A DNA stretch of 39,499 bases from Dehalococcoidia bacterium. GTDB taxonomy: Bacteria > Chloroflexota > Dehalococcoidia > JAUSIH01. The DNA is taken from the NCBI GenBank assembly GCA_030648205.1, contig JAUSIH010000041.1, forward strand, positions 1 to 39,499, written 5' to 3'. Made by a program: the position numbers and the translations under genes. Of the stretch, positions 7,731 through 15,720 are shown in pieces (positions within the stretch are counted from its first letter, which is position 1; each line of letters begins with the position of its first letter). The notes beneath the pieces were generated by a model. The model searched no databases and was not told where the DNA came from. It saw nothing but the letters and a program-made list of their open reading frames with translations.

Positions 7731-8672
7731 ATGTCGCGGAAAGTCTCCCATCTGCTCTCCATATCCGACCTCACCTCTCAGGACATCTGGCGGCTCATCC
7801 GCACGGCGGGAACGCTCAAAGGGGTGCGCAGCGGCGCTCTGGCGGGCCGTACCCTGGGTCTGCTGTTCCAGAAGCCGTCCATGCGCACGCGGGTCAGCTT
7901 TGACGTCGCCATGTACCAATTGGGCGGACGGGCTATTTATCTCTCCCAGGCCGAGGTGGGTCTGGGCACGCGCGAGTCCGTGCGCGTAGTGGCGCGCGTG
8001 CTCTCGCGCTACCTTGACGGCATTGTGGCGCGGGTGTACACCCACAAGGATGTGGAAACGCTGGCGCGGTACGCGGACGTGCCCGTCATCAACGGCCTTT
8101 CGGACGTGGAGCACCCCTGCCAGGCGCTGGCGGACCTGATGACCATTTACGAGAAGAAGGGCGCTTTGAAGGGACTGACCATTGCTTTCCTGGGCGACGG
8201 CAACAACTGCGCCGCCAGCCTCGCGCTGGGCGCAGCCATGCTCGGTGCCAACTTCCGCATCGGGTCGCCGAAGGGCTACTGGCTGAGCAACGACGTGGTG
8301 GGCCGCGTCCGCAAGTATGCCGAGGCCGCCGGCGCGCAAGTCCTTTGCACAGACGACCCGGACGACGTTGTGCGGGACGCGGACGTCGTCTACACGGACG
8401 TCTGGATCAGCATGGGCCAGGAGGATACGGCGGAACGCCGCCGCGCGGTTTTTGCGCCGTATCGGGTGACGGACAAAGTCCTGCTCAAGGCCCGCCCGGG
8501 CGCGATCTTCATGCATCCCCTTCCCGCTCACCCGGGCGAAGAGATCACTGCGGACCTTCTCGAGCATCCCCAGTCCGTGGTGTACGACCAGGCGGAGAAC
8601 CGCCTGCATATTCAGAAGGCCCTTCTGCTGGAACGTCTGGGGACCGGAGCCAGCGAAATCAGGCCTTCCTAG
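7731..8672 (+). CDS. argF: Ornithine carbamoyltransferase (variant active-site motif)
   Basis: This 313-residue carbamoyltransferase is expected to form citrulline from ornithine and carbamoyl phosphate in arginine synthesis. SMRTR near residue 50 is the carbamoyl-phosphate loop, HPCQALAD the second phosphate/carbonyl site, and DVWISMGQE the SMG loop that marks ornithine rather than aspartate enzymes. The C-terminal AENRLHIQKALL is canonical. The oddity is MHPLPAHPGEE, where family members have HCLPAHRGEE. The ornithine-site cysteine is proline, as in aspartate carbamoyltransferases, and the following Arg is also proline. The frame stays open back to a GTG at 7683, but the family N-terminus (HLLSISDL) and the promoter both favour the ATG at 7731. 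der follows after 18 bases. No other arginine gene is in the window. Confidence 0.85.
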   Translation: MSRKVSHLLSISDLTSQDIWRLIRTAGTLKGVRSGALAGRTLGLLFQKPSMRTRVSFDVAMYQLGGRAIYLSQAEVGLGTRESVRVVARVLSRYLDGIVARVYTHKDVETLARYADVPVINGLSDVEHPCQALADLMTIYEKKGALKGLTIAFLGDGNNCAASLALGAAMLGANFRIGSPKGYWLSNDVVGRVRKYAEAAGAQVLCTDDPDDVVRDADVVYTDVWISMGQEDTAERRRAVFAPYRVTDKVLLKARPGAIFMHPLPAHPGEEITADLLEHPQSVVYDQAENRLHIQKALLLERLGTGASEIRPS

Positions 8673-8690
8673 TCACTGGCAGGACCATTT

Positions 8691-10016
8691 ATGCGCAGAC
8701 CCATCGTTGCCCTGGTCGGTCGCCCTAATGTGGGCAAGTCCACCCTGTTCAACCGTCTCGTTGGCGCGCGCGTCGCAATTGTCGCGGACGCTCCGGGCAC
8801 GACGCGTGACCGCGTCAACGCCGAGACCAGTTGGGCGGACAGGCGTTTTGCCTTGGTGGACACGGGCGGCATAGAGGCCGAACCGTCGTCGGGGCTGCGT
8901 GTGCAGGTGAGAGAGCAGGCGGAGACGGCCATCCGGGAGGCGGACGTGGTGGTGTTCCTGGTGGATGCGCGGGACGGCCTGACCTCCGAGGACTTGACCG
9001 TCGCCGATATTTTGCGCAAGTCAAAGAAGCCGGTTATCCTCGTGGCCAACAAGGCGGACAACGAGACCCGGCGGCAGAACACAGTGGAGTTCTACGCCCT
9101 GGGACTGGGGGAGCCGCTGTCAATCAGCGCGTATCATAACATCGGCGTGTCGGACCTGATGGACCAGGTGGTCGAGCGCCTGCCGCCCGCGCCTCCGGAA
9201 GAGCCGGATAGTGAGGTCATGAAGCTGGCCATCGTGGGCCGGCCCAACGTGGGCAAGTCCATGCTGCTGAACGCCATCCTGGGCGAAGAGCGGTCCATCG
9301 TGAGCGAGACGCCGGGCACTACCCGGGACGTGATTGATACGACGTTTACCTTCCAGGGCGAGCCTCTTGTTCTGCTGGACACGGCGGGCATTCGCCGCAG
9401 CGGCAGCGTCGAGTCGGGCGTCGAGCGCGCGAGCGTCCTGCGGGCGATGCGCGCTATCGAGCGGGCGGACGTGACGCTGCTGGTGCTGGACGCTTCGGAG
9501 CTGGGCACGGCCCAGGACGCACACGTGGCCGGCTACGTGTTGGAGGCGTACAAGGGCCTAGTGCTGACCGTGAACAAGTGGGACCTGGCGGAGAAGCTCG
9601 GACTAGACGAGGAAAAGGCGGTCGCGATCGTGCGTCATCGCTTCCGGTTCATCCCCTGGGCGCCCGTTGTCTTCGTGTCGGCGCTGGCGGGCACGGGTAT
9701 AGAAAAGGCGCTGACCCAGGCGCGGGAGGTCTATCAGGAGCGGACGCGTCGAGTGTCCACCGCCCTGCTGAATACCTTGATGATGCGCGCCGGATCCCGG
9801 CAGGCGCCTCCTATGGTCAAAGGGCGGCGTCTGCATATCTACTATCTGACTCAGCCCGCGGTCAACCCTCCGACATTCGTATTCTTTGTCAATGATCCCG
9901 ACCTGCTTCACTTCTCCTATCAGCGGTTCCTGGAGAACGTCATCCGGGAGGCCTTTGGGTTTGCCGGGACACCCATTCGGCTGGTGTTCCGGGCGAGGAG
10001 TGAGTCATCGTCATGA
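8691..10016 (+). CDS. der: Ribosome-assembly GTPase Der (EngA)
   Basis: This 441-residue protein has two tandem GTPase domains, unique to Der, and a C-terminal KH-like domain. G1 loops GRPNVGKS occur at 10-17 and 183-190. G3 motifs are DTGG and DTAG, and G4 motifs are NKAD and NKWD. The C-terminus from about 355 matches the KH-like end. Der acts in the cytoplasm in maturation of the 50S subunit. AGGA lies seven bases before the ATG. The stop codon overlaps the start of plsY (ATGA at 10013-10016), so translation is coupled. Length and motifs are ordinary. Confidence 0.97.
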   Translation: MRRPIVALVGRPNVGKSTLFNRLVGARVAIVADAPGTTRDRVNAETSWADRRFALVDTGGIEAEPSSGLRVQVREQAETAIREADVVVFLVDARDGLTSEDLTVADILRKSKKPVILVANKADNETRRQNTVEFYALGLGEPLSISAYHNIGVSDLMDQVVERLPPAPPEEPDSEVMKLAIVGRPNVGKSMLLNAILGEERSIVSETPGTTRDVIDTTFTFQGEPLVLLDTAGIRRSGSVESGVERASVLRAMRAIERADVTLLVLDASELGTAQDAHVAGYVLEAYKGLVLTVNKWDLAEKLGLDEEKAVAIVRHRFRFIPWAPVVFVSALAGTGIEKALTQAREVYQERTRRVSTALLNTLMMRAGSRQAPPMVKGRRLHIYYLTQPAVNPPTFVFFVNDPDLLHFSYQRFLENVIREAFGFAGTPIRLVFRARSESSS

Positions 10017-10690
10017 TGCTTGCTCTCGCGGCCCTGCTGGGCTATCTCCTGGGCGCCTTTCCAACGGGCTATCTGGTGGGATGGTTCGTGGGGCGCACGG
10101 ACGTGCGTGACCACGGCAGCGGGAGCACCGGTGCGACAAACGTCGCGCGAAAGCTTGGTTTTGGGTGGGCCGCCGCGGTGATGGCCGTGGACGTGGGCAA
10201 GGGCGCTCTGGCCGTCGTGTTGGCGCGCGAGTTGGGGACGGGTGTTCTGGGCGAGGCGCTGTCCGGGCTTGCGGCTGTGGTGGGCCATAGCTGGCCGGTG
10301 TACCTGCAATTTCGCGGTGGACGGGGCGTGGCCACGGGCATTGGCACCCTCATGGTCGTCGCGCCGGTGGTGGGGGCCGGGGGCCTTGCCGCGTGGATAC
10401 TCACGGTGGCGCTGACGCGGTACGTGTCCCTGGGGTCGGTCCTGGGCGTTGGTGTGGTCTTCGTTGTAGGCGTCGTCTCCCTGGTGACCGGCGCACGGTC
10501 ATGGGAGACGACAGCGTACCTGGTGATTGGCTCCGCCCTTATCATTGCGCGGCACAGGGAGAACATCATCCGGGTGCTCGCGGGCACCGAGCGGAAGCTG
10601 GGCCAGCCCGCGCCACCGGTCGCGCCCGCGCCGCCTTCGCCCTCGCCCAAGTTGCGGCCCCAGGCCGGGCCGGACGCAGCGGCCCGATAG
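10013..10690 (+). CDS. plsY: Acyl-phosphate:glycerol-3-phosphate acyltransferase PlsY
   Basis: This 225-residue polytopic membrane enzyme transfers an acyl group from acyl-phosphate to glycerol-3-phosphate, the first step of phospholipid synthesis in most bacteria. GSGSTGATNVAR near residues 36-47, VDVGKG near 59-64 and HSWPVYLQFRGGRGVATG near 94-111 are the three conserved motifs. Five hydrophobic segments are visible. The C-terminus carries an extra tail of about 35 residues, rich in proline and alanine, beyond the family core. It is coupled to der and followed by gpsA, which makes its substrate, so the pair forms a lipid-synthesis unit. Confidence 0.95.
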   Translation: MMLALAALLGYLLGAFPTGYLVGWFVGRTDVRDHGSGSTGATNVARKLGFGWAAAVMAVDVGKGALAVVLARELGTGVLGEALSGLAAVVGHSWPVYLQFRGGRGVATGIGTLMVVAPVVGAGGLAAWILTVALTRYVSLGSVLGVGVVFVVGVVSLVTGARSWETTAYLVIGSALIIARHRENIIRVLAGTERKLGQPAPPVAPAPPSPSPKLRPQAGPDAAAR

Positions 10691-10717
10691 TCCGCGGCGA
10701 CCGCCGGAGAGGACGAA

Positions 10718-11734
10718 ATGTCCCGCGTCGTCATCATCGGCACAACAAGCTGGGGGACCACCCTGGGTATTATCCTGGCGTCCAGAGGACAGGATGTGAC
10801 CCTCTGGGCCCGCACGCCTGAGGAGGCACGCCGCCTGGCCGCCGACCGCGAGAATAAGCGTCTGCTGCCGGGCTTTTCGTTCTCGGAGCGTCTGCGAGTG
10901 ACCAGCGCCCTGGCCGACGCCTGCGCCGACACGGATGCCGTGGTCTTCGCCGTCCCGTCGAAGTCCCTGCGCGCCAGCGTACGCGCCGTCCGGTCCCACG
11001 TGCCGCCCGACGCGCTGGTCATCAGCGCGACGAAGGGGCTTGAGGTGGACACGGGTAAGCGCATGACGCAGGTGCTCGGGGAGGAGCTGTCCCCCGCCCA
11101 CCACGCGCGCATTGTGGCGCTGTCCGGCCCCAACCTCTCGCAGGAGATCGTCAGGGGGCTGCCCGCCACGACGGTGGTGGCCTCCCCTGACGCCGCAGTC
11201 GCGCGGCAGGCCCAGCAGGTCTTCATCAGCCCGCTTTTCCGTGTTTACACCAGCACGGACGTCGTCGGCGTTGAGCTGGGCGGCGCTTTGAAAAACATCA
11301 TTGCGCTGGGGGTAGGCATGTGCGAGGGGTTGGGCTATGGGGACAACGCCAGGGCCGCTATTATCACCCGTGGCCTGGCGGAGATAACGCGCCTGGGCGT
11401 CGCGATGGGCGCCACTCCTCTGACCTTTGCCGGTCTGGCGGGCATGGGCGACCTTATCGCCACATGCTTCAGCCCGCTGAGCCGCAACCACCACGTGGGC
11501 CTGGAGCTTGCCAAGGGGCGGCGTCTGGCGGACATCCTTGAGGGCATGCATCACGTGGCCGAGGGTGTGGACACGACTGCGGCGGCGCGCCGCCTGGCCC
11601 GTGAGATAGGGACGGAGATGCCCATCACGGAGACGACCTACCGCGTCCTATTCGAGGGGGCCGATCCTCGGCAGGCGGCGATGGAGCTGATGACGCGAGC
11701 GCCCCGTCCGGAGTGGCCGGACCTCCCACGGTAG
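10718..11734 (+). CDS. gpsA: Glycerol-3-phosphate dehydrogenase [NAD(P)+]
   Basis: This 338-residue cytoplasmic enzyme reduces dihydroxyacetone phosphate to sn-glycerol-3-phosphate, the acceptor used by PlsY encoded just upstream. The Rossmann loop reads GTTSWGTTLG where most family members have GAGSWGTALA, so the second glycine of GxGxxG is threonine. SATKGLE, SGPNLSQEI, ELGGALKNIIALGVG (with the catalytic Lys) and TFAGLAGMGDLIATC are all present. GGAGAGGA lies shortly before the ATG, 27 bases after plsY. Length is normal. Confidence 0.95.
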   Translation: MSRVVIIGTTSWGTTLGIILASRGQDVTLWARTPEEARRLAADRENKRLLPGFSFSERLRVTSALADACADTDAVVFAVPSKSLRASVRAVRSHVPPDALVISATKGLEVDTGKRMTQVLGEELSPAHHARIVALSGPNLSQEIVRGLPATTVVASPDAAVARQAQQVFISPLFRVYTSTDVVGVELGGALKNIIALGVGMCEGLGYGDNARAAIITRGLAEITRLGVAMGATPLTFAGLAGMGDLIATCFSPLSRNHHVGLELAKGRRLADILEGMHHVAEGVDTTAAARRLAREIGTEMPITETTYRVLFEGADPRQAAMELMTRAPRPEWPDLPR

Positions 11735-11739
11735 CCGCC

Positions 11740-12390
11740 ATGTCCGACGCAACACTGGCGCTCATATTTGGTACGTCGTTTGTGGTCGGGCTGTCCGGCG
11801 CCATCTCACCGGGGCCTCTGCTCACTCTGGACATTCGCGAGGCGGCGCGCCGCGGGTTTTGGGCGGGGCCGCTCATCGTTCTGGGGCACGGCATCCTGGA
11901 GCTTGTCCTGGTCGTGGCGCTGGCGCTGGGGCTGCGCCAGTTCCTTGACCAGAGATCGCTGGTCGCGGTGGTCAGCGTGTTAGGCGGGCTGTTCCTGGTG
12001 TGGCTGGGGGTCCAGTTGGTGCGCAGGCCCGGAGGGCTGTCCCTGACTCCCGCGCGGCTGGACGGCGGGCCGAACGGCGGTGGGCGCAACCTGGTGCTGG
12101 CGGGCGCTCTGGTGAGCCTGGCGAACCCCTACTGGAGCCTCTGGTGGGCCACCATAGGGCTGGGCTACCTGGTGTGGGCGCTCGGGAGCGGCGTGGCGGG
12201 ACTTGCGTCGTTCTTCAGCGGGCACATCCTCGCCGACCTGGCGTGGTTCGGGCTGGTAGCCCTTGCCGTCGCCAGCGGGCGCCGCCTCGTGAGCGACGCC
12301 GTGTACAGGGGCGTCTCCATTGCATGCGGCGTCTTCATGGTCGTCCTGGGCCTCTACTTCATCGGGTCGGGAACGGGGCTGGTCCGCTAG
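11740..12390 (+). CDS. LysE/RhtB-family exporter
   Basis: This 216-residue membrane protein has six hydrophobic segments and the family signature GAISPGPLLTL near the first one, matching the LysE/RhtB amino-acid exporter family. The frame is open to a GTG at 11713 inside gpsA, but the ATG at 11740 gives the usual family length and only a five-base gap after gpsA. It is the last gene of the argF-der-plsY-gpsA series. Its stop overlaps the stop of convergent rsmE by four bases. The exported compound is unknown. Confidence 0.82.
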   Translation: MSDATLALIFGTSFVVGLSGAISPGPLLTLDIREAARRGFWAGPLIVLGHGILELVLVVALALGLRQFLDQRSLVAVVSVLGGLFLVWLGVQLVRRPGGLSLTPARLDGGPNGGGRNLVLAGALVSLANPYWSLWWATIGLGYLVWALGSGVAGLASFFSGHILADLAWFGLVALAVASGRRLVSDAVYRGVSIACGVFMVVLGLYFIGSGTGLVR

Positions 12391-13139
12391 CCGCCCAGCT
12401 CTCCGACGTGGTAGAGCACCGCGGCGGCGGCTACCACTCCCGCCGTCTCCGCGCGCAGGATGCGCTGGCCCAGGCTCACTGTTACCGCGCCGCGACTCCG
12501 TCCCATGTCCACTTCGTCCGGCGTGAAGCCGCCCTCCGGCCCGATGAACAGGTTGACAGGCGGATAGTCGCCTCCTTCGTTGGGGGGCAGTCGCTCCGTC
12601 AGCGCCCGGCGCAGCCCGATCTGGCGCTCCCTCTCCCAGGGCAGCAGGGACAGTCCCCGGACGCTCTCCCATGCCTTGTCGAACTGTGCGGACGGCAGCA
12701 GGCGCGGGATGCTCCCCCGTCCGGACTGCTCCGCCGCCTCCTGGAGAATGCGCCGCCAACGGGACGCTTTGGCTGAGGCCTCGTGCGCCTCTCGCGCCAC
12801 GGAGCGGGCGCATACGACCGGGGCAAAGGCGCTGACCCCCACCTCTGTACCCTTCTGCAGCACCCACTCGAACTTGTCGGCCTTCAGCGTGCCCTGGTAC
12901 AGCGTGACGCTAAGCCGCGGCTCCGGCGGCGCGGGTTCCCGCTTCAGCACCCTGCCTTCCACGCCCCTTGACGCGACCTTCACAAGCTCCACGTGGTATT
13001 GCCAGCCCTGGTCGTCCAGCAGCAGCACCTGCGTGCCCGCCCGCAGACGCAGGACGCGGGCTATTTGGCGTGCCTGGTCGGACGGGAACGCGACTACTGG
13101 GCTGTCCAGGATGTCCGCGGGGACGAAAAAACGGCGCAC
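12387..13139 (-). CDS. rsmE: 16S rRNA (uracil1498-N3)-methyltransferase RsmE
   Basis: This 250-residue SPOUT-class methyltransferase modifies U1498 in the decoding region of 16S rRNA using S-adenosylmethionine. The N-terminal PUA-like part begins RRFFVP. The C-terminal knot carries FIGPEGGFTPDE and VSLGQRILRAETA, the cofactor-binding loops. The frame is open to a TTG at 13166, but the family normally starts M-R-R-F-F, which corresponds to the GTG at 13139, one base after the prmA stop. It is the third gene of dnaJ-prmA-rsmE. Confidence 0.92.
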   Translation of the reverse strand: MRRFFVPADILDSPVVAFPSDQARQIARVLRLRAGTQVLLLDDQGWQYHVELVKVASRGVEGRVLKREPAPPEPRLSVTLYQGTLKADKFEWVLQKGTEVGVSAFAPVVCARSVAREAHEASAKASRWRRILQEAAEQSGRGSIPRLLPSAQFDKAWESVRGLSLLPWERERQIGLRRALTERLPPNEGGDYPPVNLFIGPEGGFTPDEVDMGRSRGAVTVSLGQRILRAETAGVVAAAAVLYHVGELGG

Positions 13140-13140
13140 G

Positions 13141-14067
13141 TTACGGCTCGCCTCTCTGAGCGACAAGGGCGCGCCAGTCGCTCTCCGCAGCCACCCTGAG
13201 TACGTGCGCGCCCAGACTCTCGAATCGCTCCTGCAGAGCCGGGGCCAGGTGATCGAGGATGCCGCCGGCGATGAGCCGGCCTCCGGGCTTGAGCGCGGCC
13301 ACCAGGTGCTCCGCCATGCCCGTCAGGATGGGGGCGGTGATATTCGCGACGACCACGTCGAATCCGGAGGGCGCGGTGTCGCGCAGGTCATGCGCAAGGG
13401 GCAGGGTGCCGCGCGCGACGGTAATGCAGTCGGAAAGCCCGTTCCGCCGGGCGTTGTCCGCCGCCACCGTGACGGCTACGGCGTCAATATCCAGGGCCAG
13501 CACGCCGCGTGCTCCCAGCCGGGCCGCGGCGATGGCCAGGATGCCGGAGCCTGTACCCAGGTCCAGGACCTGCTCGTTCCGCAGCGGCGCGGTGTCAAGC
13601 TCCAGGAGGCACAGGCGCGTGCTGGGGTGCAGCCCGGTGCCGAAGGCCATGCCGGGGTCAAGCTCGATGATTGCGTCGTCGGGCTGCGGCTGGTACGCGC
13701 GCCACGTGGGCTTGATGACCACCCGCCGGCCTATGCGCAGGACGTGGAAGTGCTCTTTCCAGGCGTTGGCCCAGTCCTCCTCGTCCATCTCGCGGAAGAC
13801 GGGCGCTGAAAAGGGCCACGCCGTCCCCAACAGGCTCAGCACCGCCACGATGTGGCGTCGCTTGTCCTCGAGCTCGTGGTCGTGGGGAAGATACGTCCTG
13901 ACGGTCACGCGGCCCGGCGCGGGCAGAGGGTACTCCACGCCGTCCAAGGGGGCCGACTGGACACCGCCCTCGATGGCGACGCCGCCGTGGCCGATCTTCT
14001 GGAACGCCTCCGCGACCGCCTCCGCGCCTTCGCCGTCCGCCTCAACCGAGACCTCAACCCACTTCAT
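13141..14067 (-). CDS. prmA: Ribosomal protein L11 methyltransferase
   Basis: This 308-residue class I methyltransferase modifies ribosomal protein L11. The N-terminal substrate-recruiting domain (1-120) starts MKWVEVSVEA. The catalytic domain carries DPGMAFGTGLHPSTRLCL, then LDLGTGSGILAIAAARLGA (SAM loop) and VVANITAPIL, the family's NIxA-type motif IV. It lies between dnaJ and rsmE on the same strand, an arrangement common in Gram-positive and Chloroflexota genomes. A 124-base gap separates it from dnaJ and shows no strong promoter. Confidence 0.95.
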   Translation of the reverse strand: MKWVEVSVEADGEGAEAVAEAFQKIGHGGVAIEGGVQSAPLDGVEYPLPAPGRVTVRTYLPHDHELEDKRRHIVAVLSLLGTAWPFSAPVFREMDEEDWANAWKEHFHVLRIGRRVVIKPTWRAYQPQPDDAIIELDPGMAFGTGLHPSTRLCLLELDTAPLRNEQVLDLGTGSGILAIAAARLGARGVLALDIDAVAVTVAADNARRNGLSDCITVARGTLPLAHDLRDTAPSGFDVVVANITAPILTGMAEHLVAALKPGGRLIAGGILDHLAPALQERFESLGAHVLRVAAESDWRALVAQRGEP

Positions 14068-14191
14068 AGGACTTGTGCAATCTCCGCTACTGGCAGCGTT
14101 TGAAGTACAAATGGCGCGTCGTCACGAAGGCCAAAGAGACTGGTGCGCCTAGATGAGAAACCGAATCAATGCGACGAAATGCGGCGAATGA

Positions 14192-15313
14192 CTAGCTGGA
14201 AAGGACGTCCTTGATCTTGTCAAAGAGGCCCTTGTCACTCGCGTCGCAGGGCTTGTCCAGCACCTTGGACAGCTCCTGAAAGAGCTTGCGCTGCTGCGGT
14301 GTCAGCGCGTCCGGCACCAGCACCCGCGCAATTACAAGTTGGTCGCCGCGGCCTCTGCCCCGAATTTGAGCCACGCCTTTGCCCTTCATTCGGAAGGTCT
14401 GCCCATGCTGTGTGCCCGGCGGGACCCGCAGATCGGTCTGCCCGCCCAGCGTGGGTACACTGACGGTATCGCCCAGCGTGGCCTGGGCCACGTTCAAGGG
14501 CAGGTCGTAGAGGATGTGATCGCCCTCGCGGCGGAAAACGGCGTGGGCCTGCACGTGGATGCTGATATAAAGGTGGCCCGTCGGGCCGCCGTTCCATCCG
14601 GCGTCGCCCTCGTTGGAGAGCCGTATCTGTGATTCGTCGTCAATGCCCGCGGGGATTTTCACCACCAGGCGGCGGCTCTGCCGCTCTTTGCCCGTGCCCC
14701 GGCACGGAGCGCAGGGGTTCGTGATGACCTGGCCCGCGCCCTGGCAGCGGCTGCACGTCGCCACGTGGACGAACTGGCCGAAGACGCTCTGCTGGTAGCG
14801 CCGGACCTGGCCCTGGCCGTTGCAGGTGGCGCAGCGGGACTTGCCGGAGCCGGGCTTGGCGCCGGAGCCGTTGCACAGGGCGCACGTCTCAAGGCGGGAG
14901 AACTCGACCTCTTTTTCGCAGCCGAGGGCCGCCTCTTCAAAGCTGATGTCCAGGGCGACGCGCATGTCCTCGCCGCGTTGCGCCGCGGGGCGATTGCGGC
15001 CCGGCGCGCCGCCGAAGAACGAATCGAAGATGTCGCCGAATCCCCCGAACGGCTCCGTTCCCTCGAAGCCGCGGCCTCCGACGGCCGCGCCGACGCGCCC
15101 AAACCGGTCGTAATGGGCGCGCTTCTCCGCGTCGCTGAGGATTTCGTAGGCCTCGTTGATCTGCTTGAACTTGTCCCCGGCACCTGCCTCTCTGTTCCTG
15201 TCGGGGTGGTGCTGGAGGGCAAGTTTACGGAAGGCCTTCTTGATGTCCTCCTCCGACCCGTCGCGGGGGACACCGAGCACCTCGTAGTAGTCGTGATGGT
15301 TGCCTGAAGCCAT
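14192..15313 (-). CDS. dnaJ: Chaperone DnaJ (type I Hsp40)
   Basis: This 373-residue co-chaperone stimulates DnaK ATPase and delivers unfolded clients. It has a J domain (1-75) with HPD at 36-38, a G/F-rich linker (about 80-125) and a zinc-binding domain with four CxxCxGxG repeats ([32 protein letters not shown]). Two client-binding beta domains follow. The frame runs upstream to 15397, but the ATG at 15313 has AAAGGA seven bases before it and begins [14 protein letters not shown], the family start. A strong promoter lies 25 bases upstream. No grpE or dnaK is in the window, and no CIRCE box is seen at this promoter although hrcA is nearby. Confidence 0.97.
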   Translation of the reverse strand: MASGNHHDYYEVLGVPRDGSEEDIKKAFRKLALQHHPDRNREAGAGDKFKQINEAYEILSDAEKRAHYDRFGRVGAAVGGRGFEGTEPFGGFGDIFDSFFGGAPGRNRPAAQRGEDMRVALDISFEEAALGCEKEVEFSRLETCALCNGSGAKPGSGKSRCATCNGQGQVRRYQQSVFGQFVHVATCSRCQGAGQVITNPCAPCRGTGKERQSRRLVVKIPAGIDDESQIRLSNEGDAGWNGGPTGHLYISIHVQAHAVFRREGDHILYDLPLNVAQATLGDTVSVPTLGGQTDLRVPPGTQHGQTFRMKGKGVAQIRGRGRGDQLVIARVLVPDALTPQQRKLFQELSKVLDKPCDASDKGLFDKIKDVLSS

Positions 15314-15338
15314 GGCTATCCTTTCCGCCTGAACTTTC

Positions 15339-15367
15339 ATTCTAGCAGGGCGCCAGGGGCCTATCAA
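15339..15367 (-). promoter_or_regulatory. Promoter of dnaJ-prmA-rsmE
   Basis: Read on the minus strand: TTGATA (15367-15362), a 17-base spacer and TAGAAT (15344-15339) preceded by TGC. It is a near-consensus sigma-A promoter with extended -10. The leader would be about 19 bases. No TTAGCACTC-N9-GAGTGCTAA element is present. Confidence 0.75.
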
Positions 15368-15407
15368 CTGGCGTGCAATGGCGCGACTGCGGCGCACGTG
15401 AGCGCCG

Positions 15408-15480
15408 TGTCATTCCGAGCGCAGCGAGGAATCTCCCTGGACGCTGCGGCGGGAGACCCCTCGTTTCACTCGGGGTGACA
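15408..15480. repeat. Palindromic repeat, TGTCATTCCGAG...CTCGGGGTGACA family, copy 1
   Basis: The outer arms TGTCATTCCGAG and CTCGGGGTGACA pair with G-T wobbles. The inner arms GAGGAATCTCC and GGGAGACCCCTC also pair. Three more copies lie at 27529-28096. Confidence 0.8.
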
Positions 15481-15489
15481 GCGCGGCGT

Positions 15490-15545
15490 ACCTCTCCTCT
15501 TTCCTCCCCTCTCCGTATTACGGAGAGGGGATAGAGGGGTGAGGT
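15490..15545. repeat. Long intergenic palindrome, CCCCTCTCC/GGAGAGGGG type
   Basis: The core is a perfect inverted repeat (15506-15530) with arms CCCCTCTCCGTA and TACGGAGAGGGG around one T. It is extended by imperfect outer arms ACCTCTCCTCTTTCCT and ATAGAGGGGTGAGGT. It belongs to another class of short palindromic repeats and shows no coding potential. With copy 1 of the TGTCATTCCGAG family it fills most of the gene-free stretch 15314-15720. Confidence 0.7.
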
Positions 15546-15630
15546 TCTGACCGTTGCGCGGATAAGTGCCGCTATGCCCTTACAAGGTCTCGGCAGCACA
15601 TGCCGCGCGGCTCGGAGGCGAGAGGCCGTG

Positions 15631-15659
15631 TTGCGGGCGCCTCCCCACTGTGCTAGATT
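15631..15659 (+). promoter_or_regulatory. Promoter of the ABM-like gene
   Basis: TTGCGG (15631-15636), 17 bases and TAGATT (15654-15659) preceded by TGC. It lies about 60 bases before the GTG start of the downstream gene. Confidence 0.55.
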
Positions 15660-15720
15660 CTGCACCAGATCGTCATGCGCGGCCTTCAGGCTGACGCTGC
15701 ACGATGGACAGGAGACGAAC

